Shown here piece after piece: positions 51,106-60,072 of a stretch of DNA of 64,000 bases (position 1 is the first letter of the stretch; each line of letters begins with the position of its first letter). Where the stretch lies: NCBI GenBank assembly GCA_030813035.1, contig JAUSTV010000010.1; one strand, written 5' to 3'. The DNA comes from Bacillus_BA fengqiuensis (GTDB lineage Bacteria > Bacillota > Bacilli > Bacillales > Bacillaceae_H). The notes under the pieces are model-generated. The model had not been told where the DNA came from and ran no database searches. It worked only from the letters and a program-made list of their open reading frames with translations. A program made the position numbers and the translations under genes.

Positions 51106-51279
51106 ATGTACCCTTACAATATTTATCCGTTTTCATCACATATGAGCCACATACTGTGGCATACAAATCATACTCCATGGCATGTGACTTATTATATGCC
51201 ATGGGGAACGCCTTACATTTACAATCCTCAAGGAGCTTCATTTTATTACGGGCCCTTTGTCCCTTTATCATCGAGATAA
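51106..51279 (+). CDS. Small Tyr/His/Pro/Trp-rich peptide, possibly spore-surface
   Basis: The protein has 57 residues, seven bases after GAGAGGTG. About a third of the residues are Tyr, His, Trp, Pro or Phe (MYPYNIYPFSSHMSHILWHT, YYMPWGTPYIYNPQG). Compositions of this sort occur in spore coat and crust peptides, but no known family is recognised. It stops 20 bases before the truncated regulator gene on the other strand. Confidence 0.6.
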   Translation: MYPYNIYPFSSHMSHILWHTNHTPWHVTYYMPWGTPYIYNPQGASFYYGPFVPLSSR

Positions 51280-51298
51280 ACTATATACATGTTTTTCC

Positions 51299-52345
51299 TT
51301 AAAGAAGAACCTTATCAATCTTCCACTGATTAATCTTCCTATACAACGTGCTTCTCGTAATCCCCAGCTTTTTAGCTGCTTCTGTCACACTCATAGATTC
51401 CCTGAGGGCTTGTTCGACCATCTGCTTTTCCATGTCTTTTAGGTTGGCGACGGAAGGCAGTGAATTTATATTCTCAGCTTTGTTGAGTTCACCCGGCAAG
51501 TGGATCGGCAGGATGGCAGGGGCATCAACGGCGAGGAGAAAGGCCCTTTCCATGATGTTTCGAAGCTCCCGGATGTTTCCAGGCCAGCTGTATGATTGAA
51601 GCCGCTGCAAGATGGAATCGGACAGATTGCACGGACCCTTTCCGTACTGTTCATGGAACTGCTTTAGAAATTGTGTCGATAGTGTCGCGATGTCTTCGAT
51701 TCGCTGGCGGAGGGGCGGGAGATGGATGGTAAATACGTTTAAGCGGTAGTATAAATCCGAACGGAAGGAGCCTTGATAGGCGATTTCTTCCTTAAGATTA
51801 CGATTGGTTGCAGCAATGACCCGCACATTAATCGGGCGTTCTTTATGGTCGCCGATCCGCACAACCTTCCTCTCTTCCAGCCCCCGAAGCAGGCTCACTT
51901 GAAGCTTCAGGGGCATCTCCCCTATTTCATCAAGGAACAGAGTGCCGCCGTCTGCGACCTCGAATTTCCCCATGCTTCCCCCTTTTCGCGAACCGGTAAA
52001 GGCTCCTTCTGTATATCCGAATAGTTCGCTGGCAATTAGCTCTCTTGGAATTGCCCCTGCATTTAGTGCCACAAACGGACCGTTCTTGCGGGGGCTTTGT
52101 TCATGAATAGCCCGGGCCAGCACTTCCTTCCCTGAACCGGTTTCTCCTAATATTAGTACACTTGCATCAGACTGGGAGTTAATTTTTGTCGCATGAAGCT
52201 CTTTTTGAAAAGATGGGCTGTATGTGACGATGCGCCCAAACTGGTACTCCTGTTGAGCGGGTGTTGCTGCGACAAAAGGTTCCCACTTCACTCTTTTTAA
52301 AAATAAAAGACGAATTCCAGCTTTGCTGATATCTCTTTCAATCAA
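51299..52345 (-). pseudogene. Sigma-54-dependent activator, N-terminally truncated
   Basis: The remaining 340-odd residues contain the AAA+ domain (Walker A GETGSGKE, the loop GAFTGSRKGG, Walker B GGTLFLDEIGEM, RLNVFTIHLPPLRQR) and the Fis-type helix-turn-helix at the C-terminus (SVTEAAKKLGITRSTLYRKI). Related regulators such as AcoR have about 600 residues with sensory GAF/PAS domains in front. Here the coding sequence breaks off at about 52345-52360, exactly where a truncated MATE gene begins on the other strand. Promoter and sensor domain are lost, so the gene is probably inactive. Confidence 0.83.
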
Positions 52346-52350
52346 CTGAT

Positions 52351-52995
52351 GTGTCAAAGAAAGCTCCTCCAGCTGGTTTGCAAATGACGGTCATCTATGC
52401 TGGAGTGACAGCCATTATGACTGTAGTGAACTCATTCGGCGGGGATGTTGTAGCCGGATTTGGTGCCGTACAACGTCTTGATAGTCTCATCACCTTACCC
52501 GCCATGGCACTTGGAACGGCTGTAAATAGTATGGCTGCACAAAATATAGGTGTGAATCAATGGGAACGTGTTCATAAAGTAGCTTTATACGGAGTCCTTT
52601 ATAATTTAGCGATCATGCTATTGATTGCAACGGTTATCTTCTTGTTTGCTGAATTTGCTGTTAAGCTATTTATTCAACAAGAAGACGCGGTCAGATTCGG
52701 TGCAGAACATTTAAAAATCATAGCATTTTTCTATCCGTTTATCGGAATGAATTTTATTTTAAATGGGATTGTAAGGGGCTCAGGAGCGATGTATCAAGTA
52801 TTAGTCTTAAATATCATCTCTTTTTGGGTTTTGCGTTATCCATTGACCTATTTTTGCTCCTCAATTGTAGGTGAAAATGGAATTGCACTTGGAATGGGGA
52901 TTGGCTTTGTTATTAGCAGTGCATGTTCTTTATGTTATTATCGGTTTGGGAAGTGGAAGGAGATCAAACTATTTACAGCAAGAAAAGCGAGTTAA
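52351..52995 (+). pseudogene. MATE-family efflux pump, C-terminal half only
   Basis: The frame encodes about 210 residues with six hydrophobic segments and MATE features (PAGLQM at the start of the second half, DVVAGFGAVQRLDSL, NILNGIVRG-like FILNGIVRGSG). Intact MATE pumps have about 450 residues and 12 helices. The first half is missing and the remainder is joined head to head with the truncated activator gene, so one deletion removed both 5' ends. No ribosome site precedes the ATG. Confidence 0.83.
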
Positions 52996-53029
52996 CAAAA
53001 AGAACAAAAATATCCTCCGAAAAAACAGG

Positions 53030-53291
53030 GTCAGTCCCCCACTATAAGTATCTTGGAGAGATAAAAATAGATACAGAACATTCTTTAACTGATGTTAACA
53101 AATTAGCAACCTATCTTGCTATAAAAGCTGCTATTGATATTGAGAGTGAATTTTCAAAAAGAGGATTTTCATCTGAATATGTAAAAAAAGCTCTAACTTT
53201 ATTAGCTCCCGAAGTGATACGAGGGTATTGCAAAGGAAATCTTGGACACTTTGCTCAGGAAATCGTCAAAGAAATCAAAGGAGAAGAATAA
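53030..53291 (+). pseudogene. C-terminal fragment of an unknown protein behind a repeat half-site
   Basis: After a half copy of repeat family 2 (GGGTCAGTCCCCCAC) an open frame continues with YKYLGEIKIDTEHSLTDVNK and ends VIRGYCKGNLGHFAQEIVKE then IKGEE. It has protein-like composition but no start of its own. Family not recognised. Confidence 0.4.
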
Positions 53292-53425
53292 GATTACTAT
53301 GCTTGTCCCTCTTTCCTATTCTTTATACAGTACTTTTATCCATACATTACCAGTACTTGGTGAAAATAAAAATCCGTTCTAATTTTTTGAACTGGGACTA
53401 GGTTCCTGTCCCTATATCCCATCTT

Positions 53426-53518
53426 GATTTTGAATTGACTCAAGAAGAGATGGACAACATCAATGCTTTAAACGAAAACCGTCGTGTTAGGGCAGACCCG
53501 GATAACTTTGATTTTTAA
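53426..53518 (+). pseudogene. 3' end of an aldo/keto reductase gene
   Basis: The plus strand encodes DFELTQEEMDNINALNENRR, then VRADPDNFDF and a stop, the conserved C-terminus of aldo/keto reductases (ALN..R..PDPDNFDF). Nothing of the rest of the gene is upstream. Confidence 0.85.
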
Positions 53519-53583
53519 TGAACAAGATGGAATTTTGTTATGATAGACGACCATTCATTTTTATCTAAATGAACCAAAAAGCA

Positions 53584-53610
53584 GCCAAGGGCTTTATGAA
53601 AAGCCTTGGC
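53584..53610 (-). terminator. Terminator downstream of the YuiH-like gene
   Basis: GCCAAGG-CTTT pairs with AAAGCCTTGGC; on the minus strand GCTTTTTGG follows. Confidence 0.75.
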
Positions 53611-53715
53611 TATTTCTATCCATACAGACTGTTAAACGGCGACCCGCTCTTTCTCTTTCTTCCTCAATGCTATTATTCCAGCCTGTCAGAAAAATGGCAG
53701 CTTGCTCCCTTCTTT

Positions 53716-54306
53716 TTATCGGTAACGCTCCTCTTTGAATGGATTGGCCGTCATGGAATAGCCCAGTTCTTCCCAAAATCCGGCTTCATCTTCTTTCATG
53801 AATCGAATGCCCGACGCCCATTTTGTTCCTTTCCATAAATAGAAGGAATCCGGCGGAATCAAGCGCAACGGATAGCCGTGCTTCGGCGTTATATCCTGCC
53901 ACTCATGATTTTGATCCTTCCATCGATAAACAAACAAAGCGTCGTCCCCTAGTAATGGCTCAAGCGGCAAATTAGCCGAATATCCGAAACGGTCACCGTT
54001 ATAATAACCGTATATTTTCACATATTTTACCCCTTCATTGAGCTCAACTAAATTCACCAGCTCGCGCATGGCAATCCCTTCAAAAGTGGTACCAAACTTT
54101 GACCAGGTCGTAACACAATGCATATCAATGGTCGATACGGTCTTTGGCAGCTTCATCACGTCTGAAAAAGATAAAGAAGTTTCTTCTTTCACTTCACCAA
54201 ATAGTCTGAAACTCCACGCATCCTCATTAAACTTATAAACATCTCCCTGGTGCAAAATAGGCCAAGTTTCTGTTTCAAATTGGCCGGGGGGCAGCTGGTT
54301 TCGCAT
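53716..54306 (-). CDS. yuiH: Sulfite-oxidase-like molybdopterin oxidoreductase (YuiH-like)
   Basis: The protein has 196 residues. Molybdopterin-binding segments of the sulfite oxidase fold are present, with the Mo-ligating Cys in DMHCVTTWSKFGTTFEG, PLEPLLGDDALF and the GYPLRLIPP region. It has no signal peptide, matching cytosolic YuiH of B. subtilis. The physiological substrate is unknown. It stands alone. Confidence 0.88.
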   Translation of the reverse strand: MRNQLPPGQFETETWPILHQGDVYKFNEDAWSFRLFGEVKEETSLSFSDVMKLPKTVSTIDMHCVTTWSKFGTTFEGIAMRELVNLVELNEGVKYVKIYGYYNGDRFGYSANLPLEPLLGDDALFVYRWKDQNHEWQDITPKHGYPLRLIPPDSFYLWKGTKWASGIRFMKEDEAGFWEELGYSMTANPFKEERYR

Positions 54307-54665
54307 CTTGCTTCATCCTTTCTTATACGAAATTAGTAACATTTTCTATAAGTGGTTACTCTAGAATAAATCATACTCACCAACGGTTTGCGATGCAAGA
54401 TATTGAAAACAGGCTCATTTTAATTTGGAGGACAATCAACGCGATATACTTATATATTTCAATCATTATGACTGACCGAATACTCGTAGGAATTGATCCC
54501 CTTCATTTCATCCAATCGTTTTCACTGGTCCAAGCATTATATTTTGAGACACGAAAGATTGTTGGTAAAATGTTGTTGTGTATTTAAAGGCACCAGGTAA
54601 AAAATAAACTATTAGAAAGCTTGCCCCTGTAAGCATGAATTATTATAAAGAAAGAAGATGAACAT
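54307..54665. other. Intergenic region, divergent promoters
   Basis: This spacer separates the YuiH-like gene from the luciferase-like gene. A 64-codon open frame at 54393 lacks a ribosome site. No other signal is seen. Confidence 0.4.
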
Positions 54666-55688
54666 ATGTCTGTAAAGCAACACGAAAAACGACTAAGTGA
54701 TATTCAGTTTTCGGTCCTTGATCTTTCTCCGATTGTGGTCGGTGATACTCCCTCGGATTCGTTTCGAAATACGCTAGATCTTGCTCGCCATGCTGAAAAG
54801 TTAGGCTATCATCGGTACTGGCTGGCCGAGCATCATAATATGCCTTTCATCGCCAGTTCTGCGACAGCTGTCGTCATTGGCCATGTGGCAGCGGGCACTT
54901 CAAAAATCCGGGTAGGTTCCGGTGGGATCATGCTGCCTAATCACGCTCCCCTGGTCATTGCTGAACAGTTCGGAACGCTCGAATCTCTGTTTCCGGGCCG
55001 CATCGACCTTGGTCTTGGCCGCGCACCTGGTACAGATCAGCTTACTGCCCATGCTCTAAGACGTGACCGCAGAAGTAATGGCGATGATTTCCCTGAACAA
55101 TTAGCGGAACTGCGCGCCTATTTTAATCCGTCTTTAGCTTCAGAAAGAATGCCTGTAAGAGCGATCCCGGGCGAAGGTTTGAACATTCCGATTTGGTTGT
55201 TGGGATCAAGCGGATTCAGTGCACAGCTGGCCGCCCAGCTCGGTCTGCCATTTGCCTTCGCCGGCCACTTCTCGCCTAATCATACACTGCCGGCTTTGGA
55301 ATTATACCGCCGTCACTTCCGCCCTTCCGAAGTGCTTGATAAGCCATATGCAATGGTCGGGCTGAACGTCATTGCCGCAGAGACGGATGAAGAAGCAAAC
55401 CTTCTGGCCACTACCTTACAGCAGCAATTCCTGAACTTGGTTCGGGGAAAAGATGCGCCGCTGCAGCCGCCGGTGGACAATATGGATGATCTCTGGAGTG
55501 ACTATGAAAAAGCAGCCGTAGAACAACAGTTAGGCTCCTCCATCATCGGTAGCCCTGAGACCGTAAAAGCAAAACTGCAGAAATTTTTAGATGATACCCA
55601 GGTTGACGAAATCATGGTCATTGCCCAAATGTTTGATCATAAGAAACGTCTTCGTTCGTACGAAATTGTGGCTGACATTACAAAATAG
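54666..55688 (+). CDS. Luciferase-like (LLM class) flavin-dependent oxidoreductase
   Basis: The protein has 340 residues, behind AAAGAAGATG. It belongs to the bacterial-luciferase-like monooxygenases of group 1 (LSDIQFSVLDLSPIVVGD, YHRYWLAEHHNMP, VGSGGIMLPNHAPL, RIDLGLGRAPGTD). Members use reduced flavin and oxygen; in Bacilli the substrates are mostly unknown. It is followed by an IS200/IS605-like repeat and by another LLM gene. Confidence 0.92.
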   Translation: MSVKQHEKRLSDIQFSVLDLSPIVVGDTPSDSFRNTLDLARHAEKLGYHRYWLAEHHNMPFIASSATAVVIGHVAAGTSKIRVGSGGIMLPNHAPLVIAEQFGTLESLFPGRIDLGLGRAPGTDQLTAHALRRDRRSNGDDFPEQLAELRAYFNPSLASERMPVRAIPGEGLNIPIWLLGSSGFSAQLAAQLGLPFAFAGHFSPNHTLPALELYRRHFRPSEVLDKPYAMVGLNVIAAETDEEANLLATTLQQQFLNLVRGKDAPLQPPVDNMDDLWSDYEKAAVEQQLGSSIIGSPETVKAKLQKFLDDTQVDEIMVIAQMFDHKKRLRSYEIVADITK

Positions 55689-55797
55689 GAAGAAAACCAC
55701 TCGTCACACCTGATTTAAATACTTTTCGTCATTTTCCATATACCCAAAACAAATGAAAAAATCCGGCAGTAATTTTATACTGGCCGGTTTCTTTTTT

Positions 55798-55894
55798 CCC
55801 GTATTAACTCAGTAAGATCCCCACTTCAAAAACTTAGCATCATCGGAGAAGTTTAAGTGGGGGATGAAGCCCTATTGATGGAAGTTTCCTTTAT
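55798..55894 (+). mobile_element. Short IS200/IS605-like element (R4), 97 bases
   Basis: It begins CCCGTATTAACTCAGTAAG, contains CACTTCAAAAACTTAGCATC and GGAGAAGTTTAAGTGGGGGA, and ends in CTATTGATGGAAGTTTCCTT followed by TAT. Left- and right-end segments match those of R1 and R2, but the interior RNA-like block is missing and the 5' flank is TTTTT. Confidence 0.55.
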
Positions 55895-55952
55895 TTTAGC
55901 GTTCCATCGTGAAAACTCAAACTAAATCATTTGACTTAATGAGAGATAAATC

Positions 55953-56936
55953 ATGATGATGGAGGAGTTGATAAGTTTGTTAGAACATCGTGCATACAAA
56001 AAAATGTATCAAAAAGACAAAATGACTCTCGGTTTTTCATTGCCAACTGCAAAAATGTCCAAGACACCCATCATGGAAAACCAGTTGCAGCTTGCGCGTA
56101 AAATAGAAGATTTCGGCTTTGCGGCACTTTGGCTGCGTGATGTTACCATACAAAATCTGAACATTGATGATAATGGCCAAATGTATGATTTATGGATCTA
56201 TTTAACATATCTTGCTGCACATACGAAACATATTGCATTAGGCACATCAAGCGTTGTCCTTCCACTTCGCCACCCTGTTCGAGTCGCCAAGGAAGCAACC
56301 TCTATCGATCGATTGTTTCCTGAACGCCTTATTATGGGAGTGGCTTCAGGCGACCGGGATAAAGATTTTTTAGCACTGGGAGTATCGCAAGAAAAAAGCG
56401 GTGTCTTATTTAGAGAGAATTACCAAATTCTTGATCGATTACTGAAAGAAGAAAACCCCACGATTCAATCTAATGTAGGCGTAATCAATGGGAACGATAT
56501 GAAATTGATTCCAAAACCAGTTTCTTTCATTCCGATGATGGCAAGTGGATTTAGCCGTCAGTCTATTGAATGGATTGCAGAGAATGGTGATGGGTGGATT
56601 CAATATCCAAGAAGCTTGGAACAACAAAGAAGGTTAATTCACGACTACCGCACATTGGCAGAATTAAAGGCTCCAGGAGTATTTAAGCCTTTTACTCAGA
56701 CGTTGTTTATCGATTTATCGGAAAACCCCGATCAAGTACCGATAAACATTCCATTAGGTTATCATCTTGGGCGTAACTATTTATTGGAGCTGCTCTATCA
56801 ATTCCAGGCAATAGGAGTCAATCATTTAGCGTTTGTTTTATATTTTGCCCAACGTCCGGCAGAGGAAATCATTCAGGAGCTTGGAGAAGAAATTTCACCT
56901 TACTTCCCAACGCATGAGCTTACTGCTAAAGAGTAA
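55953..56936 (+). CDS. Luciferase-like oxidoreductase, BA3436-like
   Basis: The protein has 327 residues of the LLM class (MTLGFSLPTAK, EDFGFAALWLRD, LGTSSVVLPLRHPVRVAKE, RLIMGVASGDRDKDF). The layout fits the luciferase-type oxidoreductases first named from Bacillus anthracis BA3436. The ribosome site before 55953 is weak and an internal start is possible. Substrate unknown. Confidence 0.87.
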   Translation: MMMEELISLLEHRAYKKMYQKDKMTLGFSLPTAKMSKTPIMENQLQLARKIEDFGFAALWLRDVTIQNLNIDDNGQMYDLWIYLTYLAAHTKHIALGTSSVVLPLRHPVRVAKEATSIDRLFPERLIMGVASGDRDKDFLALGVSQEKSGVLFRENYQILDRLLKEENPTIQSNVGVINGNDMKLIPKPVSFIPMMASGFSRQSIEWIAENGDGWIQYPRSLEQQRRLIHDYRTLAELKAPGVFKPFTQTLFIDLSENPDQVPINIPLGYHLGRNYLLELLYQFQAIGVNHLAFVLYFAQRPAEEIIQELGEEISPYFPTHELTAKE

Positions 56937-56979
56937 AGGCAAGATAAAAACTGAAGAATATTCAAAAATGCTTTTTTAT

Positions 56980-57048
56980 CCCGCATTAACGGGAAAAAGG
57001 GTCAGTCCCCCACTGAGTTATTACTTTAACACAGCGGGGGACTGACCC
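56980..57048 (+). repeat. Composite repeat: IS200/IS605-like left-end hairpin joined to family 2 hairpin (R5)
   Basis: TTTAT (56975-56979) is followed by CCCGCATTAACGGG as in R1, then AAAAA and the family 2 palindrome (GGGTCAGTCCCCCACTGAGT paired with GCGGGGGACTGACCC). It lies just after the LLM gene and may terminate it. Confidence 0.65.
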
Positions 57049-57130
57049 CATAGCCACGAAATGGTTTAATCTATTCTTTCCCCGTCTAAACTAAAAGAAA
57101 AGAAGACAAAACAGACAGGAGGAAGAGTAG

Positions 57131-57337
57131 ATGATGGAAACGACTTTTTTTGTGAAAGAGGCGATATCCGAACAGCCGATTATGGATATTGAACAAATTT
57201 TGTTTAAAATGAACGGTGTAGAAAGGGTGTTAGTGGACACGACTGATGGCGAAGTAAAAGTCGAGTTTGATAACAAGAAAATCTCAAGAGAGCGAATCGT
57301 TATCACTTTGCAGCAACATAACTTCTACATTCAATAA
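57131..57337 (+). CDS. HMA-fold small protein lacking the CxxC metal motif
   Basis: The protein has 68 residues with AGGAGG eight bases before the ATG. The pattern of strands and helices (TTFFVKEAISEQPIMDIEQI, NGVERVLVDTTDGEVKVEFD) is that of heavy-metal-associated domains such as CopZ, but the metal-binding CxxC in the first loop is absent. It should fold likewise without binding copper through cysteines. Function unknown. Confidence 0.75.
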   Translation: MMETTFFVKEAISEQPIMDIEQILFKMNGVERVLVDTTDGEVKVEFDNKKISRERIVITLQQHNFYIQ

Positions 57338-57678
57338 TAAACGGCCTGTCGTTATGACAGGCCCCCAGTTTAAACAATAGGCTCTATAGTATTTTCGTGT
57401 TAATACTTTCCCAAAAAAGGCCGATTATGCTGCCACCATTTTTAATTCTATAAACCTCTAGTCCTTTTATCAAAAAAATACAAAAAAAAGATTACAACTA
57501 AAGTTGCAATCTTTTATAATAGGAATCGTCCCTCCTCCCTTATATCTCTTTTATGTAAAAGGCCGAACAACGACCTTAAATTCTCCTAGTACTCGAATTA
57601 CCTTTCCCCTTCCTTTTGGTTTGAATATTTAAAATATTTTCCATTTAGCTATCCTATTTAATTATCCATATTCAGCAG
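57338..57678 (+). terminator. Terminator at 57343-57363 and spacer
   Basis: GGCCTGTC pairs with GACAGGCC around GTTAT after the HMA-like gene. A second hairpin near 57485-57516 (AAAGATT...AATCTTT) could end the converging gene. No gene is visible. Confidence 0.7.
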
Positions 57679-58395
57679 TTAAGGATTAAATGGTTCTGCT
57701 CTTGGAAGCGGGAAGAATTGATCACCTGGACCGAGGAATCGTAATGCGGCAAAGCTTTGAAATCTAGATCTTCTCGAACCGCCAAATTGTAGTTTGTTTA
57801 ACGCTTTGATTTCAAATTGCTCTGCAAATCGAAAAGCAAATCCTCCTTTTTCACCTCGTAAGATTCCTTTTTGAGATGCTCTTTTAACATTCCCCTTCTG
57901 CTGAAGTGGTTTCCATTCTTTTTCTTGAGTAGGGTGAACATGGAACAGTACATACTCTTGCTTCACGACGTTTTGGAGAGATATCCCTTCCTCTCTTTGT
58001 TTTCCTAGAGCAGCGATTTCTTTTTCTTTGATCACTAAGACAAATTCGATTCCTTTCTTCGTTTTTCTTTGAAGGATGACTACTTCATCTGTGATGGAAA
58101 AAGATTGCAGGTTCTGCTTGCGATTTCCTTTTTCGATTTGTTCAGGCTGGATGACGCGATATATCGCTTTGCTGCCATTTTCATCAGAAGCAAAATCGAA
58201 CGGCGAAATGGACTTCTCAGGTACAAAGTAAATATCGTGTATCTCCTCTTTTTCATCTAGCTGCACACACACAGCCAGTTGTTGTCCTCCCTCTTTTTGG
58301 AATTGTTTTTTGTCTGATACGTTCAATTTTACTCCAGGAAAGCTAACAAAGATGTAAGTATGATGTTTCTCAGGTGTCACCGTCAGAACTTCCAT
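57679..58395 (-). CDS. Unknown 238-residue protein with Arg/Phe/Pro-rich tail
   Basis: The start is put at the ATG at 58395; a GTG at 58404 is too close to the AGAAAGG site. Residues 1-150 look like a beta-rich domain (HHTYIFVSFPGVKLNVSDKK, VVILQRKTKKGIEFVLVIKE). The tail from about 180 is basic and aromatic (FGGSRRSRFQSFAALRF, GPGDQFFPLPRAEPFNP). No signal peptide or membrane helix is present. I do not recognise the family; the tail suggests surface or coat attachment, which is a guess. Confidence 0.62.
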   Translation of the reverse strand: MEVLTVTPEKHHTYIFVSFPGVKLNVSDKKQFQKEGGQQLAVCVQLDEKEEIHDIYFVPEKSISPFDFASDENGSKAIYRVIQPEQIEKGNRKQNLQSFSITDEVVILQRKTKKGIEFVLVIKEKEIAALGKQREEGISLQNVVKQEYVLFHVHPTQEKEWKPLQQKGNVKRASQKGILRGEKGGFAFRFAEQFEIKALNKLQFGGSRRSRFQSFAALRFLGPGDQFFPLPRAEPFNP

Positions 58396-59130
58396 ACTAC
58401 CCACTACCTTTCTGGAAACTTACAAGTAACTTTTACATTTTTTACCTGTTTTGTACAAATTCCACATAAGAATGTTATCTCCTACTTTCCGGCACAGAGA
58501 TTCTATCGTCACTATCTTGTACAATTCGACGGATACTTCTTTCATAGCAAGATTTATGAACCGCCCGCCTAAGCCAAGGAACGAAGACTAACGAGGTGAC
58601 GAGTGAAGGATTAAAGACTACGAGCGTAAAGTCCCGTTGCAGCATTTTTTCAATACGTCGTTATATCTTTTTGGTTGTTTTCAAGAAAGAGTTCCTAATA
58701 TGATAGACTCTTCTATAGGTAAATCGTAGAGTATGCGAAACTAAAAAAAGAGGCATCGCATCCATATGCGACACCCCTCCTTAGGAATATAAATATGTAC
58801 TTTAAACGAGCTTCGAATAACTGAAGAAAACTCGAATTCATTAGTAATGTTACACGATTCGACACTAAAAGACAATATTATTTTTAAAAAATAAAATAGG
58901 GTTTTGTACGAGCGCCATCATCATTATCTTACAATATGTCCAAATCGTATAAACATGGCTGAGAATAGGATAGATGAGAGAGACCTATACAGTTTGCTTT
59001 GTACGTGCAAATATTTCTACTCTATATACGAAAAAGCCTCTAACTATGAAGGCGTTAAAACCCTTTCTCGCAAAATGAAGAAAGGGTTTTTTTATCTTCA
59101 ATACAAAGGCACTCATGGCTGACTAACGAG
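58396..59130. other. 735-base region with terminators, no recognised gene
   Basis: A hairpin at 58748-58783 (TCGCAT/ATGCGA inside GAGG/CCTC, T-run on the minus strand) and a strong one at 59057-59093 (AAAACCCTTTCT/AGAAAGGGTTTT, T-runs both ways) are visible. The latter ends the hprK-like transcript. The short open frames lack ribosome sites. Confidence 0.55.
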
Positions 59131-60072
59131 TTATTCCCCGTTAGAATCCGAGAACTCAGACTCAAGCCTGCTCATGAACTCCTCTGCGGCGCTGTATCCT
59201 TGCTGCCTCAAATACCAGTTATTGGCAGCCGCTTCAATTAACCCTGCCACATCACGTCCAGGAACGAGCTGGATTTCAATGGAGGGAATTTTAACGCCCA
59301 TATATTCCGTATATTGAGGTTCATGTTCCAGTTCGTTATTCAAGGCGTCTTTCTGCCATTTCGTCAAGTTAATATCGAGCGCGATTCGCGTTTCATCTTG
59401 AAAAGCTTTTCGTCCGTATAAGCGGACCACATTCAGCAAGCCAATACTGCGAAGAGCCAAAAATTCCCTTGTTTTCTCATCATGGGTACCGAGAAGTGTT
59501 TGCGGACTAAGCTTCTTTAGAACGACGATATCATCAGCTACCAGCCGGTGTCCCCGCCCAATTAACGTATGCGCCGTCTCGCTTTTTCCCACTCCTGAAT
59601 TACCGCGAAGCAAGATACCGATGCCAAATACGTTTACACAAACTCCATGCACGGCAATTTCCGGTGCCAATTCCTTTACCATATACGCATCCAATTTTGG
59701 AATGAATTCTGACGTCGTCTCAGGTTTGCTTGTGATCAACAAAGGTATTTTCTCTTCTATACAATGATGGGTTAAATATGTAAGATCTTCGTTACCAGCT
59801 GTAACGATAAAACATGGCGGGTGGTAATGAACAATATTCCCGATCCGGATTTTCCGTTCCTCTTTGCTTAATTTATGCAAATAGTTGATTTCTTTTTTTC
59901 CTAAAATTTGAACGCGTTCCGTCGGAAAAAAATCAAAATGACCGACAAACTCCAAACCTGGACGATGCACCCGCGGTTGTGTAATCGTTTTCTGCAGCTG
60001 ATCTTCACCAGCCAATACCTTTAATGAAAACTTTTGAGCCAAGTTTTCAACTGTTATTTTTTTCACTTTCAT
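59131..60072 (-). CDS. HPr kinase/phosphorylase paralogue
   Basis: The protein has 313 residues. The N-terminal domain (VENLAQKFSLKVLAGEDQL, HFDFFPTERVQILGKKE) and the C-terminal kinase domain with Walker A GNSGVGKSE, the HGV segment before it and RLVADD are those of HprK, which phosphorylates Ser46 of HPr and so controls CcpA. Compared with B. subtilis HprK the signature after the P-loop reads LRSIGLLNVVRLYG instead of IRGLGIINVMTLFG and many positions differ. It is not next to lgt as in the usual locus. A second, divergent HprK is likely; a Crh- or HPr-like target is not visible here. Confidence 0.86.
   Translation of the reverse strand: MKVKKITVENLAQKFSLKVLAGEDQLQKTITQPRVHRPGLEFVGHFDFFPTERVQILGKKEINYLHKLSKEERKIRIGNIVHYHPPCFIVTAGNEDLTYLTHHCIEEKIPLLITSKPETTSEFIPKLDAYMVKELAPEIAVHGVCVNVFGIGILLRGNSGVGKSETAHTLIGRGHRLVADDIVVLKKLSPQTLLGTHDEKTREFLALRSIGLLNVVRLYGRKAFQDETRIALDINLTKWQKDALNNELEHEPQYTEYMGVKIPSIEIQLVPGRDVAGLIEAAANNWYLRQQGYSAAEEFMSRLESEFSDSNGE

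Noticed and set aside
54393..54587. 64-codon plus-strand frame before the luciferase-like gene
   Set aside because: No ribosome site and no recognisable features.
58565..58660. Repetitive-looking stretch (AACGAAGACTAACGAGGTGA) considered as a CRISPR or tandem repeat
   Set aside because: Short similar words recur only loosely, without regular spacers or a repeat unit.
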